DNA of 64,000 bases, from contig NZ_VFOO01000001.1 of the NCBI RefSeq assembly GCF_006716115.1, positions 2,542,001 to 2,606,000 on the forward strand, read 5' to 3'. Position 1 is the stretch's first letter, and the number at the start of each line of letters is the position of its first letter. Positions 58,770-64,000 of the stretch are shown one piece after another. This stretch comes from Subtercola boreus. GTDB taxonomy: Bacteria > Actinomycetota > Actinomycetes > Actinomycetales > Microbacteriaceae. A program made the position numbers and the translations under genes. Under the pieces are notes generated by a model that was given only the letters and a program-made list of their open reading frames with translations, had not been told where the DNA came from and did no database searches.

Positions 58770-58798
58770 TTGCATTCTCGGATGCTGTCGCTTATGTT
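58770..58798 (+). promoter_or_regulatory. Promoter of the sugar importer/GH42 operon
   Basis: TTGCAT and TATGTT with an ideal 17-base spacer. Transcription would start near 58805, just before the palindrome. Confidence 0.7.
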
Positions 58799-58806
58799 TG
58801 CTCCAA

Positions 58807-58836
58807 CGACAAACTGTTACCGGTAAAAGTTTGTCG
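58807..58836. promoter_or_regulatory. LacI-type operator, 30-bp near-perfect palindrome
   Basis: Outer arms CGACAAACT and AGTTTGTCG enclose a core TTACCGGTAA; only one of 15 paired positions mismatches. It begins within two bases of the predicted transcription start, so a bound repressor would block initiation or early elongation. Confidence 0.8.
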
Positions 58837-58979
58837 CCCACACAGTCACGACAACGAAGTCCACGAGCTCAGCGGCTTCTGAATCGCCCATCCGCCCGCA
58901 CCCCTGTGGGCCACCCACACAGCGAGACCCGCCGAACCTCCGGCGGTCATCCGAGTCCCTCAGCGAAGGAAGAATACCC

Positions 58980-60326
58980 ATGCCACGATCTGCACGACGA
59001 ACAGCAATGACGCTGGGCGCGGGAGCGGTTGCTCTCGGCTTGCTCCTCACCGGATGCTCCGCCGGAGCCAGTTCCGCGCCGGCGGCGACAACGTCGCAGG
59101 CCGACATCGACAAGGCGATGACGACCCCCACCACGATCACCTTCTGGACCTCCAACAAGCTGCAGGAGGAGGTCGACCTCTTCGAGAAGAAGTACCCGGC
59201 CATCACCGTCGACCTGGTCGACGCCGGCTCGGGAACCGACTACTACACCAAGCTCCGCAGCGCGATCAAGGCCGGCAACGGTGCTCCGGATGTCGCGCAG
59301 ATCGAGTACCACCACATGCCCTCGTTCATCCTCCAGGGTTCCCTCGTCGACCTGACCCCGTACGGTGCAGCCGATGTGAAGGACCAGTTCGCGACCTTCG
59401 CCTGGGACCAGGTCGCCACCGACAAGGGCGTCTACGGCATCCCCCAGGACACCGGCCCCCTCGGCCTGCTCTACCGCAACGACATCTTCGCAGCAGCCGG
59501 CATCCCCGCCCCCACCACCTGGGACGAGTTCGCAGCCGACGCGGAGATCATCCACGCCGCCAACCCGTCGCAGTACATCGCCAACATCTCGCCGAGCAAC
59601 GCCAGTGCCACCATGGGGCTCTTCTGGCAGGGCGGCGCGCAGCCCTTCTCCTACGACGGCGACAAGACGGTCTCGATCAACCTCGACAGCCCTGAGATGG
59701 TGAAGGTCGCCGAGTACTGGCAGAGCATGGTCGACGCGGGAACGGTCTCGACCGACCCCGACTTCACCGACCAGTGGTACCAGGGCCTCGCGAGCGGCCG
59801 TTACGCCTCATGGGTCTCCGCGGCCTGGGGTCCTCTCTTCCTGCAGGGCACCGCAGCAGACACCACCGGCAAGTGGACCGCCTCCGAGCTCCCCCAGTGG
59901 AACGCCGGCGAACACAAGTCGGGCAGCGTCGGCGGCTCCGCCAACGCCGTCATCTCCACCTCCGCCGCCCCGATCGCTGCCGCGAAGTTCGCCGAGTTCA
60001 TCAACAGCGACCCCGAATCGAGCCTGACCATGGGCACGAAGCAGTTCCTGTTCCCCGCCGCCACCGCCACCCTGGCCGACCCGGCTTTCACCGACCAGGA
60101 CGTCGAGTTCTTCGGCGGCCAGCAGATCAACAAGCTGTTCGCCCAGATCTCCCCCACGGTCAACCCGAACTTCCAGTGGCTGCCCTTCATGGACCCGGTG
60201 TTCGAGAGCTACAACGCCACCTTCGGCAAGGCGCTCACCGACAAGACCAGCCTGACCGACGCTCTCTCCGAGTGGCAGAAGCAGGTCGTCGACTACGCGA
60301 CGAGCCAGGGCTTCACAGTCAAATAG
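58980..60326 (+). CDS. ABC sugar importer substrate-binding lipoprotein (family 1)
   Basis: 448 residues. The signal ends in the lipobox LLLTGCSAG. The SBP_bac_1 fold shows TTITFWTSNKLQEEVDLFEKKYP, GAPDVAQIEYHHMPSF and GIPQDTGPLGLLYRNDIF. It binds an oligosaccharide outside the membrane; the GH42 enzyme downstream suggests a galactoside. AAGGAAG lies seven bases before the ATG. First gene of the operon, 144 bases after the operator. Confidence 0.94.
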   Translation: MPRSARRTAMTLGAGAVALGLLLTGCSAGASSAPAATTSQADIDKAMTTPTTITFWTSNKLQEEVDLFEKKYPAITVDLVDAGSGTDYYTKLRSAIKAGNGAPDVAQIEYHHMPSFILQGSLVDLTPYGAADVKDQFATFAWDQVATDKGVYGIPQDTGPLGLLYRNDIFAAAGIPAPTTWDEFAADAEIIHAANPSQYIANISPSNASATMGLFWQGGAQPFSYDGDKTVSINLDSPEMVKVAEYWQSMVDAGTVSTDPDFTDQWYQGLASGRYASWVSAAWGPLFLQGTAADTTGKWTASELPQWNAGEHKSGSVGGSANAVISTSAAPIAAAKFAEFINSDPESSLTMGTKQFLFPAATATLADPAFTDQDVEFFGGQQINKLFAQISPTVNPNFQWLPFMDPVFESYNATFGKALTDKTSLTDALSEWQKQVVDYATSQGFTVK

Positions 60327-60368
60327 ACCCACCGAACGAGCGAACGCACCAGCGAACGAAAGCCTGAC

Positions 60369-61319
60369 ATGACAACGAACACGCCTGTGGTCACCGCCCG
60401 GCCCCCCGCGGCCCGGTCGAAGACCAGGAGTCGAACCAGCCCTGCCCGCCGTCAACAGAACCGCGCCGCCTACTTCTTCGTGGCACCGTTCCTGCTGTTC
60501 TTCGTGCTCATGCTGGTCATTCCGCTGGTCTACTCCGGTTACCTCAGCGTGTTCCGCGAGCAGCTGATCGGTGGGCTGTCGTTCATCGGGCTCGACAACT
60601 ACGCCCGGGCCCTGCAGGATCCAGAATTCCTCGCAGGGCTCGGCCGTGTCGTGCTCTTCCTCGTGGTGCAGGTGCCGATCATGCTCGCGCTCGCGCTGCT
60701 GTTCGCGCTGGTGCTCGACAGCGGGCGACTGCGGTTCGCCCGGTTCATCCGGCTCGGCATCTTTCTGCCCTATGCGATCCCCGGTGTGATCGCAGCACTG
60801 ATGTGGGGTTACCTCTACGGCCAGGACTTCGGACCCTTCGCCCAGGTGGCGCAGTTCTTCGGCCTGCCCGCCCCGCAGTTCCTGTCGGGCCAGTGGATGC
60901 TCGCCTCCATCGGCAACATCACGACCTGGTCTTTCGTCGGCTACAACATGATCATCATCTTCGCCGCCCTCCGCTCGGTACCCGAAGAGCAGTACGAGGC
61001 GGCGACGATGGATGGCGCGGGTCCGATCCGTATCGCCTGGAGCATCAAGATCCCCGCCGTCCGGCCCGCCCTCATCCTCACCGTGATCTTCTCGGTCATC
61101 GGATCGTTCCAGCTGTTCACCGAGCCCCAGCTGCTCAAGTCGATCGCTCCCACCGTGATCGACGGCGCCTACACGCCGAACCTCTACGCCTACACGCTGG
61201 CCTTCAGCCGCAACGAGCTGAACTACGCCGCCGCCGTCTCGTTCCTGCTCGGCTTCATCATCATGGTCGTCTCGTACGTCGTCCAACTCAGCACCCAGCG
61301 CAAGGAGCGCACTCGATGA
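60369..61319 (+). CDS. ABC sugar importer permease, MalF-like
   Basis: 316 residues with six membrane segments after a basic N-terminus (RSKTRSRTSPARRQQNRAA). The EAA loop that docks the ATPase is EEQYEAATMDGAGPIRIAW. No ATPase gene is in this operon; such importers often use a shared MsiK-type ATPase encoded elsewhere. It overlaps the next permease by ATGA. Confidence 0.94.
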   Translation: MTTNTPVVTARPPAARSKTRSRTSPARRQQNRAAYFFVAPFLLFFVLMLVIPLVYSGYLSVFREQLIGGLSFIGLDNYARALQDPEFLAGLGRVVLFLVVQVPIMLALALLFALVLDSGRLRFARFIRLGIFLPYAIPGVIAALMWGYLYGQDFGPFAQVAQFFGLPAPQFLSGQWMLASIGNITTWSFVGYNMIIIFAALRSVPEEQYEAATMDGAGPIRIAWSIKIPAVRPALILTVIFSVIGSFQLFTEPQLLKSIAPTVIDGAYTPNLYAYTLAFSRNELNYAAAVSFLLGFIIMVVSYVVQLSTQRKERTR

Positions 61320-62257
61320 CCGTCGCCCTGTCCCCCGTCCAACCCTCCGCGACGGCTCCTGTGCCGGGTCGCCCGCCGGTTCCGCCGCGAAAGCGTTCGA
61401 AGACCGGAGCCGCACCGCGGAAGAGCACCTTCATCACCGTCGTGATGCTTGCAGCAGCCGCGTACTTCCTGCTGCCCATCGCGTGGCTGGTGATCGCCTC
61501 CACGAAGACCAACAGCGGACTGTTCCGCTCGTTCGGGTTCGCCTTCGACCGCGACTTCGCGCTCTTCTCGAACATCGCCGATGTCTTCACCCGCGACAAC
61601 GGGATCTTCGTGCGCTGGCTGCTGAACACCGTCGTCTACGCGTCGGTGAGCGCCGTCGGAGCGACCCTGCTCGCGACCCTCGCCGGCTACGCCTTCGCCA
61701 AGTACCAGTTCCCGGGTGGTCGGCTGCTGTTCAGCGTCATCCTCGGTGCGATCATGATCCCCTCGACGGCACTCGCCATCCCGACCTACCTGCTGTTCAG
61801 CGGCGCCGGGCTCACCGACACCCCGCTGGCGGTCATCCTGCCGAGCATCGTGAACCCCTTCGGCCTCTACCTCATGATGGTCTACGCCCAGGGCGCCATC
61901 GACACCAGTCTGCTGGAGGCCGGCCGCATCGACGGCGCGGGAGAGTTCCGCATCTTCTGGCAGCTGTGCCTGCGGGTTCTCGCTCCCGGCATGGTGACCG
62001 TTCTGCTCTTCTCGCTGGTGGCGACCTGGAACAACTACTTCCTGCCGCTCATCATGCTGAACACCTCCGACCTGCTGCCGCTCACGGTCGGCCTCGCCCA
62101 ATGGCAGTCGGCGGCCTCGCGGGGCAACGGCGGCGAGGCCCTGTTCTCGGCGGTCATCTCGGGTTCGCTCGTCTCGACGATCCCGCTTGTCATCGCGTTC
62201 CTCTTCCTGCAGAAGTACTGGCAGTCGGGCCTGACCGCCGGAGGGGTCAAGGGATGA
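61316..62257 (+). CDS. ABC sugar importer permease, MalG-like
   Basis: 313 residues. A Pro/Arg-rich leader of about 37 residues precedes six segments (first VVMLAAAAYFLLPIAWLVI). The EAA loop reads DTSLLEAGRIDGAGEFRIFW. It completes the channel with the MalF-like protein. The ATG overlaps the previous stop, and its own stop overlaps the beta-galactosidase start; the open frame extending upstream belongs to the other permease. Confidence 0.94.
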   Translation: MTVALSPVQPSATAPVPGRPPVPPRKRSKTGAAPRKSTFITVVMLAAAAYFLLPIAWLVIASTKTNSGLFRSFGFAFDRDFALFSNIADVFTRDNGIFVRWLLNTVVYASVSAVGATLLATLAGYAFAKYQFPGGRLLFSVILGAIMIPSTALAIPTYLLFSGAGLTDTPLAVILPSIVNPFGLYLMMVYAQGAIDTSLLEAGRIDGAGEFRIFWQLCLRVLAPGMVTVLLFSLVATWNNYFLPLIMLNTSDLLPLTVGLAQWQSAASRGNGGEALFSAVISGSLVSTIPLVIAFLFLQKYWQSGLTAGGVKG

Positions 62258-64000
62258 CCCTGCGATACGGCGGCGACTACAACCCGGAACAGTGGCCCGA
62301 GGAGATCTGGGCCGAAGACGTACGACTCATGCAGGAGGCCGGCGTCAACTTCGTCACGGTCGGAGTGTTCTCCTGGTCGCTGCTCGAACCCTCCGACGGG
62401 GTGTTCGAGTTCGGCTGGCTCGACCGGGTGCTCGACCTGCTGCACTCCGCGGGCATCCGCGTCGACCTCGCGACCGCCACGGCCTCGCCTCCCCCCTGGC
62501 TGACCACCGCCCATCCGGAGATGCTGCCGCAGGATGAACGCGGAATCGTTCACTGGCCGGGCTCCCGCCAGCAGTACTCCCCCACCTCACCCGCCTACCG
62601 CAGGTACGCCGCGCGGCTGGTGCGCCGCATGGCGGAGCGCTACGGTTCCCACCCCGCCCTCTCGATGTGGCACATCAACAACGAGTACGGCTGCCACACC
62701 AACCTCGACTACTCCGACGACGCCGCCATCGCGTTCCGCGGCTGGCTGCGCGACCGCTACGGCGACGTCGAGACCCTCAACCGGGCCTGGGGCACGACCT
62801 TCTGGTCGCAGCGCTACAGCTCGTTCGACGAGATCCTGCCACCGCGCATCGCGCCGAACTTCCGGAACCCCTCGCAGTTGCTCGATTTCCAGCGCTTCAG
62901 CTCGGATGCCCTGCTCGAGTGCTTCCTGATGGAGAAGGCCATCCTGCGGGAGTTCACCCCCGACATCCCGATCACGACGAACTTCATCGGGGCCTTCAAG
63001 CCCGTCGACTACTGGAGCTGGGCGCCGCACATCGACGTCATCTCCGACGACAACTACTACGACCCGCTCGACCCGCGCTCGCCCATGAAGGCCGCCCTGA
63101 CCCGCGACCTCATGCGCTCCCTCGGGGGTGGCCGGCCGTGGCTGCTCATGGAGCAGGCGACCAGCCACGTGCAGTGGAGAACCACGAACGCCCGCAAACC
63201 CACCGGGCAGATGCAGGCCCTGTCGCTGCAGGCTGTGGCGCGGGGCGCCGACGGCATCAACTTCTTCCAGTGGCGGCAGTCCGCGGCCGGCGCCGAGAAG
63301 TTCCACACCGCGATGCTTCCCCACGCCGGAACTGACAGCCGGATCTGGCGGAGTGTCGTCGAACTGGGCAGGCAGCTCGCTGCTCTCGCCCCGGTCGAGG
63401 GCAGCGGCGAAAAGGCCCAGGTGGCGATCGTGCTCGACTGGCCGAGCTGGTGGGCGAGCGAGGCCGGTGCCCTGCCGCAGACCCTCTCCTACATCGATGC
63501 CGTCGAGAGCTGGTACGAGGCGCTGTACGACGCGAACGTGCCTGTCGACTTCGTGCATGCTGCAGCCGACCTCACCGGCTACAGCGTCGTGTTCGCGCCC
63601 CAGCTCTACCTCCTGCCCGACACCGCAGCCCAGTCGCTCGACTCCTTCGTGCGGCAGGGCGGTGCCCTCGTGCTGACCTACTTCTCGGCGATCGCCGACG
63701 AGAACGACCATGCTCACCTGGGCGGCTATCTCGGCGGTCTCCGCACGGCCCTCGGGCTCCGGATCGAGGAGTTCGCACCGCTCGCGCTCGACCCGTCCTC
63801 ACTCGGCTCGGTCGTCGCGGTCACCAGCGAGCGGCTCGGCGACTTCAGCGGCACCCTCTGGTCGGAGCTGGTGACGGCCGACACCGCAGAGGTCGTGGCA
63901 CGGTTCGCGGGCGGCGACCTCGACCGGCTGCCGGCGGTGACGACGAACCATCACGGGCGGGGAACCGCCTGGTATGTCGGCACCCAGCCCGACCGGGCCG
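62254..64000 (+). CDS. Beta-galactosidase, glycoside hydrolase family 42 (cut by right edge)
   Basis: 582 residues are visible; GH42 enzymes usually have 650-700, so about 100 are missing. The start RYGGDYNPEQWP is diagnostic. The acid/base Glu144 is in WHINNEYGCH and the nucleophile Glu300 in LLMEQATSH. Past residue 380 comes the flavodoxin-like trimerisation domain (QVAIVLDWPSWWA, then VFAPQLYLLPD). No signal peptide, so it hydrolyses imported galacto-oligosaccharides or plant galactans in the cytoplasm. Translationally coupled to the MalG-like permease. Confidence 0.95.
   Translation, partial: MTLRYGGDYNPEQWPEEIWAEDVRLMQEAGVNFVTVGVFSWSLLEPSDGVFEFGWLDRVLDLLHSAGIRVDLATATASPPPWLTTAHPEMLPQDERGIVHWPGSRQQYSPTSPAYRRYAARLVRRMAERYGSHPALSMWHINNEYGCHTNLDYSDDAAIAFRGWLRDRYGDVETLNRAWGTTFWSQRYSSFDEILPPRIAPNFRNPSQLLDFQRFSSDALLECFLMEKAILREFTPDIPITTNFIGAFKPVDYWSWAPHIDVISDDNYYDPLDPRSPMKAALTRDLMRSLGGGRPWLLMEQATSHVQWRTTNARKPTGQMQALSLQAVARGADGINFFQWRQSAAGAEKFHTAMLPHAGTDSRIWRSVVELGRQLAALAPVEGSGEKAQVAIVLDWPSWWASEAGALPQTLSYIDAVESWYEALYDANVPVDFVHAAADLTGYSVVFAPQLYLLPDTAAQSLDSFVRQGGALVLTYFSAIADENDHAHLGGYLGGLRTALGLRIEEFAPLALDPSSLGSVVAVTSERLGDFSGTLWSELVTADTAEVVARFAGGDLDRLPAVTTNHHGRGTAWYVGTQPDRA

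Noticed and set aside
59808-61415. A 535-codon minus-strand frame over the importer genes, and a similar one at 62587-63717
   Set aside because: Both are opposite well-supported transporter and GH42 genes and have the low-complexity composition of shadow frames.

Overview
The window is high-GC DNA from an actinobacterium, most likely order Micrococcales and probably family Microbacteriaceae. The evidence is the very GC-rich third codon positions, the many GTG starts, the block tRNA-Thr / tRNA-Met / two MaoC-type dehydratase genes / murB / tRNA-Trp / secE-nusG-rplK-rplA (here split by other genes), a RamB-type regulator, and several genes whose -10 box sits so close to the start codon that the mRNA should be leaderless. 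No integrase, transposase, phage gene or CRISPR array was seen.

Layout. Positions 1-5140: a DUF2071 gene cut by the edge, DUF1684, an OmpR-type two-component pair, a sugar-epimerase-like dehydrogenase and a lone YqaJ-type nuclease. 5157-9949: a secreted module on the minus strand, made of a seven-repeat propeller protein, an overlapping metzincin-like metalloprotease, and a second protease copy broken by one in-frame amber codon; the two proteases share a near-identical 203-bp 5' tract. 10171-13760: RamB-type regulator, double-hotdog thioesterase, MDR oxidoreductase. 13776-17211: GNAT, rplA-rplK-nusG-secE and tRNA-Trp. 17361-22103: quinone oxidoreductase, flavin reductase, aminotransferase, and two tandem Fic-domain genes with altered motifs. 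22282-25901: ABC exporter plus NarL-type two-component system in one overlapping operon. 26020-30360: murB with two MaoC-type genes, two membrane proteins, tRNA-Met and tRNA-Thr. 30461-35305: GH13 glucosidase, inositol-monophosphatase-like enzyme, lipoprotein, and a secreted M15-like/DUF4214 protein. 35312-39194: malate synthases G and A side by side. 39537-41080: SDR and GntR.

41226-53131 is a catabolic island: a Dpp/Opp-type ABC importer, three flavin-dependent (NtaA/SnaA-like) monooxygenase-family proteins, a NagB-like deaminase with an altered catalytic residue, and three related GntR/UTRA regulators in or around it. Most of the minus-strand genes overlap or nearly touch, so they are probably co-transcribed. 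A DHA2-type exporter and a MalY/PatB-type PLP enzyme follow.

56286-57417 is the most striking element: an Abi_2/AbiF-type HEPN gene of visibly lower GC, preceded by a short hairpin RNA that ends in a U-rich terminator. This is the architecture expected of an RNA-antitoxin/HEPN-toxin defence unit. A 22-bp tandem repeat array follows. 57708-64000 is a sugar locus: a LacI regulator, a promoter with a 30-bp near-perfect palindromic operator, a three-gene ABC importer and a GH42 beta-galactosidase cut by the right edge; the oligosaccharide would be imported and then hydrolysed in the cytoplasm.
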